From: Prochlorococcus sp. AG-355-J09
Lineage (GTDB): Bacteria; Cyanobacteriota; Cyanobacteriia; PCC-6307; Cyanobiaceae
Direction of reading: 5' to 3'
NCBI GenBank assembly: GCA_003278735.1
Contig: QCDO01000003.1
Coordinates: forward strand, 48,802 to 112,801
DNA length: 64,000 nt
Positions 10,111 through 19,569 of the stretch are shown here, one piece after another. The position numbers and the translations under genes are program-made. Under the pieces are notes generated by a model, which was not told where the DNA came from, made no database searches, and saw only the letters and a list, made by a program, of their open reading frames with translations. Positions within the stretch are counted from its first letter, which is position 1. Each line of letters starts with the position of its first letter.

Positions 10111-10206
10111 TCAACCTCCTTCAGCGAAGGTTATGAGTAGTAATATTGATAAAATCATTCCTGGCGACAGCAAAAGGACTAAAAGGCCTAAGTCATGTAA
10201 AGACAT
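10111..10206 (-). CDS. 31-residue membrane peptide upstream of pdhB
   Basis: An ATG-started ORF on the same strand between the DUF3082 gene and pdhB. The product is one continuous hydrophobic helix (LGLLVLLLSPGMILSILLLI) with a short MSLHD head and TFAEGG tail. Such single-helix peptides are typical of thylakoid complex subunits. I cannot assign it to a named subunit. Support is composition, orientation and position; conservation has not been tested. Confidence 0.5.
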   Translation of the reverse strand: MSLHDLGLLVLLLSPGMILSILLLITFAEGG

Positions 10207-10240
10207 TCAAAGAAAGTGTTTTCTTAATAATATTGGCAAT

Positions 10241-10543
10241 TCAACTTTTCTTCACAATAAAACTTCGAATAAATACAATAAAAAGACCTATACCTATAAA
10301 AGCAAAAGAAAAAGTTAGCAAAAAAGATAATCCAATTATTAATGTATTAATACTAGAGGAAATATTTTGGACTATTTCAGAAGAATTAGATGGTTTATGT
10401 ACAGAAAAATAAATTGCAATTTTATTACTTAAAAAATAAAAAAATATAAATAATAAAAAACTCGTTAATGATCCAACAATAAAATTTATAGGTCCTTTTT
10501 CGGGAATATTTTTTTCAATATTCTCATTACTATTATCAGCCAC
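10241..10543 (-). CDS. DUF3082 membrane protein
   Basis: 100 residues with two hydrophobic segments (PINFIVGSLTSFLLFIFFYFLS and a C-terminal SFLLTFSFAFIGIGLFIVFI) joined by a polar loop. Layout, length and location before pdhB agree with the cyanobacterial DUF3082 family; function unknown. It follows ispE by 22 bases. Confidence 0.7.
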   Translation of the reverse strand: MADNSNENIEKNIPEKGPINFIVGSLTSFLLFIFFYFLSNKIAIYFSVHKPSNSSEIVQNISSSINTLIIGLSFLLTFSFAFIGIGLFIVFIRSFIVKKS

Positions 10544-10565
10544 AATAGATTTTTATATAAAAAAT

Positions 10566-11501
10566 TTAAATGAATGTTATTCCCTTTTCAAGGAAAGTGC
10601 AAACCCATGAATCATAGCCTTTATCTTTAAATAATTTAGAATTTGCAGTTAATTCTTTTTTAGCAGTCTCTGTATCTTTAAAGAGTGCAAAGCATGTAGG
10701 GCCTGATCCACTCATTGAAAATGTGAGACAATTTTCTAATTTAGAAAGTAAATATAATGCCTGCTTTACAGAATCATTTTCATTTTCAACAACTAACTGC
10801 AAATCATTTTTAATAGATAAATGTTGATTATCAAAATTTAAGTTATTTAAACCATTATCTCTTAAATTTTTTCTTATGTTTCCAATCTTTTCTCTATCAT
10901 TAAGATATTGATCACAAAATCTATTACTATATTTTTTATAAGTTTCAGCAGTTGATACTGATACATTTGGATTTTTTAAAAGAATTGCTCCATATTCAAG
11001 GGTTGAATCTAATTTCTCCAAAATTTCGCCTCTTCCAAAACATAATTGAATACCACCATTTATAAAAAAGGGAATATCAGATCCTAAAGTTGATGCTAAT
11101 GAACATAAAGTTTCTTGATCTAATTTCAAATCCCATAAATTATTAAGACCAATTAATGTTGCTGCTGCATTACTGGATCCACCAGCTAATCCTGCGCCAA
11201 TTGGGATATTTTTTCTTAAAAATATATTCGCACCGTAATCTTTATTTGATTTTTTCCTTAATAGGTTTGCCGATTTAACAATTAAGTTATCATCAGATAG
11301 GCTTAAATCATTACAATCAGACTCAAGTTTAATTAAACCTTCATTATTAATTTCAAATTCTAAATAATCAGCAAGATCGATATTTTGCATAATCATTGCC
11401 AACTCATGAAATCCATCCTCTCTTTTACCAATAACTTCAAGGTGCAAATTTATTTTGGCAGGAGATTTTATATTAATTTTCTTTTTAGCAAAATCTTGCA
11501 T
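10566..11501 (-). CDS. ispE: 4-diphosphocytidyl-2-C-methyl-D-erythritol kinase
   Basis: IspE phosphorylates CDP-methylerythritol in the MEP pathway that supplies isoprenoids for carotenoids and the phytyl chain. GHMP kinase motifs: SPAKINLHLEV at the N-terminus, NIPIGAGLAGGSSNAAATL as the ATP loop, and MSGSGPTCFALF near the C-terminus. I chose the ATG at 11501 (MQDFAKK) over 11564, because the longer form adds a Lys-rich tail and overlaps rsmA by 50 bases. Confidence 0.94.
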   Translation of the reverse strand: MQDFAKKKINIKSPAKINLHLEVIGKREDGFHELAMIMQNIDLADYLEFEINNEGLIKLESDCNDLSLSDDNLIVKSANLLRKKSNKDYGANIFLRKNIPIGAGLAGGSSNAAATLIGLNNLWDLKLDQETLCSLASTLGSDIPFFINGGIQLCFGRGEILEKLDSTLEYGAILLKNPNVSVSTAETYKKYSNRFCDQYLNDREKIGNIRKNLRDNGLNNLNFDNQHLSIKNDLQLVVENENDSVKQALYLLSKLENCLTFSMSGSGPTCFALFKDTETAKKELTANSKLFKDKGYDSWVCTFLEKGITFI

Positions 11502-11514
11502 ATACTTAAATTTT

Positions 11515-12339
11515 TTATTTTTTAATTTTAATACAATTTTCTGCAAGCTTAATCCATTGGTCAATTGAAATATCTTGTGGTCTTAAATTAAAACAAACTT
11601 TTGAAGATTCAGATAATTCATTTATCTCTTCATTTGAAAGTATTGAATTAAGTGTATTTCTAAGCATTTTTCTTCTTGAATTAAATGAAATTCGAAGAAG
11701 TTTATCTATATATTTTTCTAGACTAATATCTAATCTTAAATCATTTTTAATTGGTTCGAAAACTACTAAAGAAGAAAAAACTTTTGGAGGCGGACTAAAT
11801 GATGAAGGCGGTACATCACATATTCTTTTTATTTTTGATAAAAGTTGCATTCTTATACTAAGCGCACCAGCATTAGGACTACCTTCTTTTGACAAAATCC
11901 TATCTACAACGTCTTTCTGCATTAAAAATATTATTTTTTCGTAATTATAGTTTCTTATGATGCCTAATCGACCTATGAAAATATCCAATATTGGGCCAGT
12001 TATATTGTAAGGAATATTTGCAATCACTTTTGTAATCTTCTTATTAATCGAATCTAAATTTACAGAAAGAATATCCCCCTGCTGCAGTGAAAACTTATCA
12101 TTATTATTGAATTTTTCATTTAATAAATTTATTAAATCTTTATCTAATTCAATTGCATGTAATTTTTTAATTTCTGAATCTAACAACTTAGATGTTAAAG
12201 CTCCTTTCCCAGGACCAATTTCTAAAATAAAGTCATTTTCATTAAGAACAGCAATTTCTTTAATTTTTTCTAATATTTTTTTATTTACCAACCAGTGTTG
12301 TCCAAATCTTTTTTTTTGATGATAGTTTTTAGAATTCAT
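11515..12339 (-). CDS. rsmA: 16S rRNA (adenine1518/1519-N6)-dimethyltransferase
   Basis: RsmA/KsgA dimethylates two adenines in helix 45 of 16S rRNA late in 30S assembly. Signatures: [26 protein letters not shown] (SAM motif I), [14 protein letters not shown] (NxPY catalytic motif) and the C-terminal helical domain with [12 protein letters not shown]. 274 aa. First gene of a minus-strand run with ispE, the small membrane genes, pdhB and secDF. Confidence 0.95.
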   Translation of the reverse strand: MNSKNYHQKKRFGQHWLVNKKILEKIKEIAVLNENDFILEIGPGKGALTSKLLDSEIKKLHAIELDKDLINLLNEKFNNNDKFSLQQGDILSVNLDSINKKITKVIANIPYNITGPILDIFIGRLGIIRNYNYEKIIFLMQKDVVDRILSKEGSPNAGALSIRMQLLSKIKRICDVPPSSFSPPPKVFSSLVVFEPIKNDLRLDISLEKYIDKLLRISFNSRRKMLRNTLNSILSNEEINELSESSKVCFNLRPQDISIDQWIKLAENCIKIKK

Positions 12340-12395
12340 CTAAAAGATAAATAATATGTTTAAATTAAATATGAATTTATTTAATCCTTTATATC

Positions 12396-12728
12396 ATGAG
12401 CTTATCAAAAAAAAATTTAGATAAACTCAATAAATTTAAAAAAAAGAAAAATTTAAATAACGAAAATAAAAATATAAATAATTACATAAATATAACTAAT
12501 AATGATAATTTAATCACCAATTCACTTAATTCAGAAGATCCCAATAAAATTTTTTATTCGTTAATTGATAATTCAGAATCTTTAGAAGAGACTTCTAACG
12601 TTAATAATTCACTAAGAAAAAGTGAGATTAATCTATTTAATATGAATTCTAAAAAAGATACTTTTTCCAATAAATTAACAACCGAAGAGGAACTATATGA
12701 TGAATTTAATTATCTTCTTGATGAATAA
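12396..12728 (+). CDS. Asn/Lys-rich hypothetical protein
   Basis: 110 residues, extremely rich in Asn, Lys, Ser and Leu, with no hydrophobic segment. It opens with a basic helix (SKKNLDKLNKFKKKK) and ends in an acidic stretch (EEELYDEFNYLLDE). The coding frame fills the gap between rsmA and rlmH, 20 bases before rlmH. I recognise no domain; it looks like a fast-diverging, largely disordered protein. Confidence 0.55.
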   Translation: MSLSKKNLDKLNKFKKKKNLNNENKNINNYINITNNDNLITNSLNSEDPNKIFYSLIDNSESLEETSNVNNSLRKSEINLFNMNSKKDTFSNKLTTEEELYDEFNYLLDE

Positions 12729-12748
12729 TTAGTTTTTGATATTTACTT

Positions 12749-13165
12749 ATGATTCAGAGTAATAGATTAGCAATTTATGCTATCGGCAAAATCAAGAAAC
12801 TTTGGATTAGAGAGGGCATTAATCAATACAAAAAAAGAATGCCTGAACTTATCATTAATGAGTTAAAGACTTTTAATTTAAATAATCTTAGATCCAATAA
12901 CAATATTATTATCTGCCTAAGTGAAGAAGGAAAACAGTTTAATTCAATTGAACTATGTTCCTTACTCTTGAATTTTAAAAATAAAAAAATTAATTTCTTA
13001 ATCGGTGATACTGATGGAGTTAGTTCAGATATAAAAGAAAAATCAGATCTTGTACTAAGCCTGTCTCCTTTAACTTTTCCTCATGAATTAGCTAGATTAA
13101 TCCTAATCGAGCAAATCTATAGAGCTATTTCTATATCAAACAACTCCCCTTACCATCGTTCTTAA
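12749..13165 (+). CDS. rlmH: 23S rRNA (pseudouridine1915-N3)-methyltransferase
   Basis: RlmH (SPOUT class) methylates a pseudouridine in helix 69 of 23S rRNA. Visible are the N-terminal [21 protein letters not shown], the knot region [33 protein letters not shown], and the usual NNSPYHRS end. 138 aa is close to the family length. The gap after it holds the LexA-controlled promoter of umuD. Confidence 0.93.
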   Translation: MIQSNRLAIYAIGKIKKLWIREGINQYKKRMPELIINELKTFNLNNLRSNNNIIICLSEEGKQFNSIELCSLLLNFKNKKINFLIGDTDGVSSDIKEKSDLVLSLSPLTFPHELARLILIEQIYRAISISNNSPYHRS

Positions 13166-13237
13166 AAAGATTAGATTCAATCTAAAATTAATCTATAAAA
13201 GTTTAATAACTAACTATTTTTTGATTTTTTTGCTATA

Positions 13238-13253
13238 TAGTACATATATACTA
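13238..13253 (+). promoter_or_regulatory. LexA-type SOS box over the umuD promoter
   Basis: A 16-base near-perfect palindrome (TAGTACATATATACTA, one mismatched pair) that fits the cyanobacterial LexA pattern of AGTAC half-sites. It overlaps an extended -10 element TGCTATATAG (13231-13240). The umuD start codon is only 11 bases downstream of the box, so LexA binding there would block transcription directly. Confidence 0.72.
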
Positions 13254-13264
13254 TTAATTTAATC

Positions 13265-13681
13265 TTGGATTCTTTTGATTCAACTACTAAAACATTTAAA
13301 ATCCCCTTATTAACTGATTCGGTATCAGCAGGGTTTCCTTCTCCTGCAGATGACTATACAGAAGAAAATATTGATTTAAACGAACATTTAATATCTAATC
13401 CTTTTAGCACTTTTTTTCTTAGAGTTAAAGGTGACTCAATGATAAATGCAGGAATTAAAGATAAAGACTTAATAATAGTAGACAAGAGCTTAACAGCCAG
13501 GCCAGGGAATATCATCATTGCAATGATAGACGGAGAATTTACAATAAAAAGATTATCTATAAAAAATAATGAATTATATTTAAAATCAGAAAATCATAAT
13601 TATCCTGATTTTAGATTTAAAAACCATATTGATGTACAGATATGGGGAGTTGTTATTTATTCAATACATAGCTATTTATGA
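13265..13681 (+). CDS. umuD: UmuD-like S24 self-cleaving protein
   Basis: UmuD is a LexA-fold protein that autocleaves after RecA activation and then joins UmuC as DNA polymerase V. The Ala-Gly cleavage site is A22-G23 in SAGFPSPAD. The catalytic Ser is S58 in VKGDSMINAG and the Lys base is K95 in EFTIKRL. 138 aa, TTG start. The stop overlaps the umuC ATG by four bases, implying coupled translation. Confidence 0.93.
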   Translation: MDSFDSTTKTFKIPLLTDSVSAGFPSPADDYTEENIDLNEHLISNPFSTFFLRVKGDSMINAGIKDKDLIIVDKSLTARPGNIIIAMIDGEFTIKRLSIKNNELYLKSENHNYPDFRFKNHIDVQIWGVVIYSIHSYL

Positions 13682-14964
13682 GAATTTCAAATATTGATGC
13701 AATAGCTCTTATAGATGCTAATAATTTTTACGCGTCATGTGAACAAAACATTAATCCTCATTTGAGAAATAAACCAGTAGTAATTTTATCTAATAATGAC
13801 GGATGTATCATTGCAAGAAGCCCTGAAGCGCGAGCTTTAAAAATTAAAATGGGAACTCCGTATTTCAAGGTCAAAGAAAGACTAAATAAATTAGATGTAG
13901 CAGTCTTAAGCTCAAACTACTCGCTTTATGGGGATATGAGCAGAAGACTAATGAATTTACTGAAAAACTACTGTGAACAGATAGAAATTTATTCCATTGA
14001 CGAAGCATTCGTCTCGATTTCTAGACCTAATGATGAAAATCTATATCCTTGGGCAAGAAGCATAAGATCATTAATATATCAGAATCTAGGGATTACCATA
14101 ACAGTAGGAATAGGAGAAAATAAAGTAAGAGCAAAAATTGCTAATAAATTAGCTAAAAATATTGATTATTCAGCTGGAATATTTGATTTAGCTAGAACCG
14201 AAAATGAGAATAATTATTTGAAAAGAATTAGCATAGATAAGATATGGGGAGTCGGGAAACAAACCTCTAATTGGTTACAAAGTAAAGGTATTAAAAATGC
14301 GAGAGAACTAAGAGATATGGAAGAAAATGAAATCATTAAGAAATTAGGCATCGTAGGGAAAAGACTGCAATTAGAACTGAAAGGCCATAGATGCCTGCCC
14401 ATAGAAAAAAACAAGAAATCAAAAAAAGAAATTCAGGTGAGCAGGAGTTTCGGCACGCCTATCACAAAATTAGAAGACTTAACTCAAGCACTGGCAACTC
14501 ACGCAATAAAAGCCTCTGAAAAAATGAGAAGTCAGAATTTACAATCATCTAATATTAAAGTATTTGCTAGAACCAGTAAATATTCAAGTCAAAATTATCA
14601 AAGAAGTGCTCATAGAAAACTTACAAATGCGACAGATGACACAAACAATATTTTAAAAATAGTAGTTGAATTATCTAAAGAAATTTATAATCCCGAATAT
14701 AAATTCTCAAAAGCTGGTGTTTTAATGCAGGATTTAACAAATAGCGAATATTTACAGCAATCAGTTATCAATTACAAATCTCAGAAAGTATTAAAAAAAT
14801 CAACAAATCTTATGAAAACGATTGATTTATTAAATAAAAGATTTAATAACAATGCAATTACATGGGCTATTACAAAAAATCCACAAAGTTGGAAGATGAA
14901 TAAGAATTTCTTAAGTCGCTCATCTACAACTGATATAAAACAAATCCCAACTATAGTGAAGTAA
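13678..14964 (+). CDS. umuC: Y-family DNA polymerase V catalytic subunit
   Basis: UmuC performs error-prone translesion synthesis. Motifs: IALIDANNFYASCEQ with the first metal Asp, NNDGCIIARSPEARAL, YSIDEAFVSIS with the second catalytic DE pair, and the helix-hairpin-helix region KIWGVGKQTSNWLQ. 428 aa equals the full family length. Its ATG overlaps the umuD stop and the metallopeptidase-like gene follows after 10 bases. Confidence 0.95.
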   Translation: MRISNIDAIALIDANNFYASCEQNINPHLRNKPVVILSNNDGCIIARSPEARALKIKMGTPYFKVKERLNKLDVAVLSSNYSLYGDMSRRLMNLLKNYCEQIEIYSIDEAFVSISRPNDENLYPWARSIRSLIYQNLGITITVGIGENKVRAKIANKLAKNIDYSAGIFDLARTENENNYLKRISIDKIWGVGKQTSNWLQSKGIKNARELRDMEENEIIKKLGIVGKRLQLELKGHRCLPIEKNKKSKKEIQVSRSFGTPITKLEDLTQALATHAIKASEKMRSQNLQSSNIKVFARTSKYSSQNYQRSAHRKLTNATDDTNNILKIVVELSKEIYNPEYKFSKAGVLMQDLTNSEYLQQSVINYKSQKVLKKSTNLMKTIDLLNKRFNNNAITWAITKNPQSWKMNKNFLSRSSTTDIKQIPTIVK

Positions 14965-14974
14965 ACAAAATAGA

Positions 14975-15442
14975 ATGGAATTTATATTATTTTTGAGCAA
15001 ATTAGATAAAGAGATTCTTAACTTATTAATGAAAGCAAACTACATAGTTGAAGAAAATAAAATTGAATGTCTATTAAACAAAGAAATAAAAGGGCTACAT
15101 AATTTTAAAGAAAATAAAATAATAATATGTACTGAAAATGCAAAAAGGAAAACAAATTTTAGAAATAAGAATCAACAACCAAATAAAGATAACTTCAAAA
15201 CAGAAAGGGCGGTAAGAAAAGCATTAAGACACGAAGCAACTCATGCGATACAAAAATGTAATGACAATAAAACAATAGGGGATATAAAAAAATTAGAAAG
15301 CAAATTGCATCAAAGTAAAAGAAAAGCATTAGAGTTCTCTAGTTCAAATTTTTCTGGGACTTATGCGAAAGAAGTAGAAGCTTATGTTCTTGAAGATAAA
15401 CCCAAAAAAGTTAAAAACTTGATTAAAAAATACTGCCTATAA
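14975..15442 (+). CDS. Putative zinc metallopeptidase in the SOS operon
   Basis: 155 residues with an HExxH motif (RHEATHAIQKC, residues 86-90) and a downstream EVEAYVLE near 133-140 that could give the third zinc ligand. HExxHA followed by a Cys recalls the ATP23/M76-type layout, but similarity elsewhere is not evident by eye. It lies 10 bases after umuC and before a convergent dnaG, so it should share the LexA-controlled transcript. Function unknown; a role after DNA damage is inference. Confidence 0.65.
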   Translation: MEFILFLSKLDKEILNLLMKANYIVEENKIECLLNKEIKGLHNFKENKIIICTENAKRKTNFRNKNQQPNKDNFKTERAVRKALRHEATHAIQKCNDNKTIGDIKKLESKLHQSKRKALEFSSSNFSGTYAKEVEAYVLEDKPKKVKNLIKKYCL

Positions 15443-15458
15443 ATTAAAACTTTTTATA

Positions 15459-17492
15459 TTAACTAGCGAGGAAATTGCCACAACGTTGTTTGTCTAGGAA
15501 ATTTATATGTTGTCTTTCTAGGTAATATAATTCCTGAAATTTAATGGCATCTGAGTTTAAATCCTTAAAAAGATCATCTATCTCTTTATTTGTATTTGAA
15601 GAACCGGAAGAAGGATTATCAATTAAAATAGATATACAATTTTCTAAAGTTTTTAATCTTTGAGATCCCCAAGATTCTATTAAATGTCTACATCTTTTTA
15701 GAGAATTATATTTCTCAAGAAGTGATAATGTTCCTAGTAAATTGTCTTTAGGATTACTCAGCAATGTTAAAAACAACTCATTTGGATTAATAAAAATATT
15801 AATTTTATTTGATGATTCAGGATTATTGAGAGCTAAGTAGTCAGGCAGAAGTGAAATTAAGTTAATAGAAGAAAAATCTTTTTGAAGATTTTGACTATTT
15901 GATTGTTTTAAATCATTTAAGTAATTTAAACCTAAATTATTTTGTTCAATTTTTGAAATAGCTTCCCATAAGCTTTGAATATAACTAGTATTAAAACCAT
16001 TAATTTCTCTTTTGAGAAATTCATCACGAATAAATAGCCTAAGATCTGGACAATGTAAATAATAAAAAATTATTTCCGATTCATTTTTTTCCCGACGAGA
16101 AATTTCATTTGGTTGTTCAAATTTTTTTGATCTACCATGCCAACGAAATCCCTTTACTTGATTTCTTAAATCTTGTTCAAATTGTATTGCTAACCTAGCT
16201 TGTCCCTTACTTAATTGTTCGGAAACTTTTTGTAAATAATGAGTTCTGGTTGATGATTGAGGTAATTTACTCAACAATTTTACCAATGAAGAAATAACAC
16301 TTTGGAAAATTTCAGACTTAGTTAAATCTTGATCTTTAAAGATCTGATCAATCTCCCAATCAATCCAAAAGGATGAATTATCAATTAAATTAAAATAATC
16401 TTCAGGTGTATGACTATTCAAATATTCGTCAGGATCTTTAAAATGACTTAGTTGAAGTATCTTAAGATTAATTTGATCATGAAGGGATAGGGTCTCAACT
16501 TCTTTAATTACTCTTTTTGTAGCTAAAATTCCTGCATTATCAGAATCAAAATTCAAAATTATATTTTTATTATCTGTACATCTACATAGTTGAGAAATTT
16601 GATACTTGTTTAATGCGGTGCCGAGAGAAGCAACAGAATTAGTTATACCTTTTGAATGAAGAGAAATAACATCAAAATAGCCTTCAACAATAATAGCTTT
16701 ATCTCTTTTTCTAATATCACTAGAAGCTTTTTCGAAGGCAAACAACATTTTTCCCTTTTCAAATATCTCTGATTCAGGAGAATTAAGATATTTGGGTTCC
16801 TGACCATCAAGAGATCTTCCTCCAAAGGCAACTACTCTTCCCTGCATATCATGTATTGGAACAATTAATCTATTTCTAAAACGATCATAAATCTTGTCAG
16901 AATTATCTTTAGAAATTGCAAGACCTGAAGCTAATATTAAATTAATGGGGAATTTTTCTACCTTGGAAAGATAATTAAACAAATCATTCCATGATTTTGG
17001 GGCAAAGCCTAATTCAAAGTTATCAATAATCTTGTTACTCAAGTTTCTCTTAGACGTTAAATATTTCATGGCTTCATAACCAAGAGAATTATTTAATTGA
17101 GATTTAAACCAATTTTTAGTGACTCTTAATATTTTATAAAGCTCTTCCTTTCTAGATAGTTGTTTTTTATAAGCTTCTACTTGGGGACCCTCAAGATTTT
17201 CAACATTAATATTATTTTTTTTAGCAAGAGAAAGTACAACATCTGAAAAATTTGCACGAGTAAATTCCATTAAAAATTTAATAGAGTTTCCACCTGCACC
17301 ACAAGAAAAACAGTAATAGAATTGTTTAGTTGGAGATACTGTCATAGATGGCTTAGTATCATCATGAAAAGGACAAATCCCAACAAATTCCTTGCCTTTC
17401 TTCTTAAGAACAATATGTTCAGATATAACGTCAACAATATCTGCTTTTTCCTTAACCTCTTGGATAGTTCTTGGGTGTATAGAATGAACCAT
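15459..17492 (-). CDS. dnaG: DNA primase
   Basis: DnaG makes RNA primers for replication. The N-terminal zinc finger has FVGICPFHDDTKPSMTV and FYYCFSCGAGGN (CHC2 type). The TOPRIM domain contains AIIVEGYFDVISLHSKG and ILNFDSDNAG. The C-terminal helicase-binding part is less conserved. I chose the ATG at 17492 (MVHSIHPRTI) because this matches the usual start; the ORF could extend seven codons. 677 aa. Confidence 0.96.
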   Translation of the reverse strand: MVHSIHPRTIQEVKEKADIVDVISEHIVLKKKGKEFVGICPFHDDTKPSMTVSPTKQFYYCFSCGAGGNSIKFLMEFTRANFSDVVLSLAKKNNINVENLEGPQVEAYKKQLSRKEELYKILRVTKNWFKSQLNNSLGYEAMKYLTSKRNLSNKIIDNFELGFAPKSWNDLFNYLSKVEKFPINLILASGLAISKDNSDKIYDRFRNRLIVPIHDMQGRVVAFGGRSLDGQEPKYLNSPESEIFEKGKMLFAFEKASSDIRKRDKAIIVEGYFDVISLHSKGITNSVASLGTALNKYQISQLCRCTDNKNIILNFDSDNAGILATKRVIKEVETLSLHDQINLKILQLSHFKDPDEYLNSHTPEDYFNLIDNSSFWIDWEIDQIFKDQDLTKSEIFQSVISSLVKLLSKLPQSSTRTHYLQKVSEQLSKGQARLAIQFEQDLRNQVKGFRWHGRSKKFEQPNEISRREKNESEIIFYYLHCPDLRLFIRDEFLKREINGFNTSYIQSLWEAISKIEQNNLGLNYLNDLKQSNSQNLQKDFSSINLISLLPDYLALNNPESSNKINIFINPNELFLTLLSNPKDNLLGTLSLLEKYNSLKRCRHLIESWGSQRLKTLENCISILIDNPSSGSSNTNKEIDDLFKDLNSDAIKFQELYYLERQHINFLDKQRCGNFLAS

Positions 17493-17585
17493 TGAGATTT
17501 TTATCAAAAACAAATAATGATTTATTTGTTATAGGTCAAAATCAAATAAGAATCTACTTAATTTCACAATTAAACTATTTTTTTA

Positions 17586-18476
17586 ATGTTAAAAATCGCA
17601 GAATTAGAAAAAAAATTTAATTCATTGAAAAAGTTTAATTTGGTATTCGCTTCATTCTTCTTTAGTTTGATGACTTTATGCGTAAAAAATATTGATAAAA
17701 GGATACCTATTTATGAATTAGTTTTATTCAGATCATTTTTGAGTTTAATTATTACATTATTCATAATTAATCTAAAAAATATAAATCCTTGGGGCAATAA
17801 TAGACCATTACTTATCTTAAGAGGTGTTTTAGGAACTTTAGCTTTAGTTTGCATTTTTTATGCTATAAGAAATATGCCCCTTAGTATATCTACTGTCATT
17901 CAGTACACATACCCTATCTTTATATCTATATTCGCTGGCATATTTATAAACGAAAAAATAACTCGGAATATAATTTTTGCTTTACTTATTGGCTGGATTG
18001 GAATATTAGTAATATTAAATCCAAGTCAATTATCAAATATAAACGTTGAAATTGAAAATGTTTCGATTTCGATCGCATTTCTTGGGGCAATCTGCACTGC
18101 ATTGGCTTACGTTACAGTTAAGAAACTTTCATTTACTGAAGATATTTATGTAATTATTGAATATTTTCCACTTGTATCTTTTATAGCTTTATTGCCAATT
18201 GTATTAATGAACTGGGTTACCCCAACTTGGAATGAATTAGTTTGGATAATTGGCATTGGCTTATTTACTCAATTAGGTCAGACTTTCTTAACTGTAGGAT
18301 TAAAAAATTTACCTGCTTCTGAAGCTTCAACAATTAACTATTTGCAAGTTTTATTCGGGTCAATTTGGGGGATTTTGTTTTTTAGTGAAATAATAAATAT
18401 AAATTTTTTATTAGGAGCTTCACTAGTTTTATTAGGAACTATTATATCTACTACCAAAATAATCAAAAGGACTTAG
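17586..18476 (+). CDS. EamA/DMT-family transporter
   Basis: 296 residues with about ten hydrophobic helices in two EamA repeats. The first has RGVLGTLALVCIFYAIRNMPLS and VIQYTYPIFISIFAGIFINEKI; the second has LGQTFLTVGLKNLPASEAS and LQVLFGSIWGILFFSEI. These are the signature ends of drug/metabolite transporters. The exported substrate cannot be told from sequence. Confidence 0.88.
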   Translation: MLKIAELEKKFNSLKKFNLVFASFFFSLMTLCVKNIDKRIPIYELVLFRSFLSLIITLFIINLKNINPWGNNRPLLILRGVLGTLALVCIFYAIRNMPLSISTVIQYTYPIFISIFAGIFINEKITRNIIFALLIGWIGILVILNPSQLSNINVEIENVSISIAFLGAICTALAYVTVKKLSFTEDIYVIIEYFPLVSFIALLPIVLMNWVTPTWNELVWIIGIGLFTQLGQTFLTVGLKNLPASEASTINYLQVLFGSIWGILFFSEIININFLLGASLVLLGTIISTTKIIKRT

Positions 18477-18502
18477 AATATAGTTACTAAAATAAAAAAA
18501 AA

Positions 18503-18859
18503 GTGAAATTTTTCTATCTAGCTTTATTATTTTGTTTTTCTCCTATTGTTCAAGTTTATGCAACGACCCCAAAGTCAGTAACTTGCACAAGAACTGAATA
18601 CAGAGAGGAATACATTCCTGGAACCAAATCAAATCCAGGTTATGTAAAAAGTTATGAGGTGGACGTTGTAATACCTTGTGGAGGTCAAAGTAAAGCTGAA
18701 AAAATAGATGATAATGACTGTAGTGAAGGTTCTGTTATAGGAGGACTTCTTGGTGCTGGAATAGCACTATCTTCCTCTAGAGGGAAAGATAGATTTTGGG
18801 CAGTACCTGCTGGCGGAACCGCAGGAGCACTAATTGGTTGTCAGGTGGATGGGGGTTAA
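18503..18859 (+). CDS. Secreted glycine-zipper hypothetical protein
   Basis: 118 residues starting at GTG with a signal peptide (FFYLALLFCFSPIVQVYA) and probable cleavage after VYA. The mature part has four Cys and a Gly/Ala-rich stretch (SVIGGLLGAGIALSSS, then AGGTAGALIGC) like glycine-zipper membrane-inserting proteins. Its stop TAA directly abuts the TTG start of ruvA, so both are co-expressed. Function unknown. Confidence 0.7.
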   Translation: MKFFYLALLFCFSPIVQVYATTPKSVTCTRTEYREEYIPGTKSNPGYVKSYEVDVVIPCGGQSKAEKIDDNDCSEGSVIGGLLGAGIALSSSRGKDRFWAVPAGGTAGALIGCQVDGG

Positions 18860-19537
18860 TTGATTACTTGGATAAATGGAGAATTGATTGAGTCATGGCA
18901 AACTAATCAAAAGTTTTTTGTTTTAATAAATTGTCAAGGATTAGGATACGAAATACAAATACTAGAATCCTTATTTCTCAAATTAAAAACAAATCTGATA
19001 TCTAATAAAAAAATTACTCTATGGTTAAAACATATTAAAAAAGAAGATTCAGATTTATTATTTGGCTTTACATCAAAGGAACAAAGGAATTTCTTTATTG
19101 AAATTTTAAGTATCCGAGGTGTTGGATCTCAGATCGGTATGGGGATATTAAATAAATTCTCTATTAGTGAAGTTATCAATGCAGTAAAAACAAAAAACGA
19201 AAAATTAATTTGTTCCGTACCTGGTATAGGTAAAAAAATGAGTGATCGGTTAATTTTAGAACTAAAAAATAAATTTAAAAGTAAAATACAATTTGAAGAA
19301 CAAAAAGCAAAAGATGAATTTGAGATTAAGGATCCAGAAATTAATAAAATGATCGAAGATCTTCAGTTAACTCTTCAATCATTAAACTACAAAAATAAAG
19401 AAATTAAGACTATTTTGCCAATAATTATTAATGAAGTAGATTTCCCTTCAAAAAAAGAAAATAATTTATCATTTGAAAACTTATTGAAATTAGCTATGAA
19501 TTATCTAGATAAGGAAAGTAGTAATATAGCTAGCTGA
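18860..19537 (+). CDS. ruvA: Holliday junction DNA helicase subunit RuvA
   Basis: RuvA binds four-way junctions and recruits the RuvB motor. The OB domain opens ITWINGELIESWQT; helix-hairpin-helix motifs appear as LSIRGVGSQIGMGIL and VPGIGKKMSDRLILEL. The C-terminal RuvB-binding domain is present (LTLQSLNYKNKEI). TTG start immediately after the preceding stop. 225 aa. Confidence 0.94.
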   Translation: MITWINGELIESWQTNQKFFVLINCQGLGYEIQILESLFLKLKTNLISNKKITLWLKHIKKEDSDLLFGFTSKEQRNFFIEILSIRGVGSQIGMGILNKFSISEVINAVKTKNEKLICSVPGIGKKMSDRLILELKNKFKSKIQFEEQKAKDEFEIKDPEINKMIEDLQLTLQSLNYKNKEIKTILPIIINEVDFPSKKENNLSFENLLKLAMNYLDKESSNIAS

Positions 19538-19569
19538 CGTAGTATCATAGAGGAAAAGAAATAAAATTT

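Noticed and set aside
10133..10412. Two plus-strand ORFs opposite the DUF3082 gene
   Set aside because: They are antisense to the DUF3082 and 31-residue frames, Lys/Ser-rich, with no domain or ribosome-binding site.
13166..13200. Inverted repeat TTAGATT-C-AATCTAA after rlmH
   Set aside because: A 7-bp stem with a one-base loop and no T-run; too weak to call a terminator.
16643..16831. Minus-strand ORF inside dnaG
   Set aside because: Alternative frame of dnaG; composition is that of a shadow.
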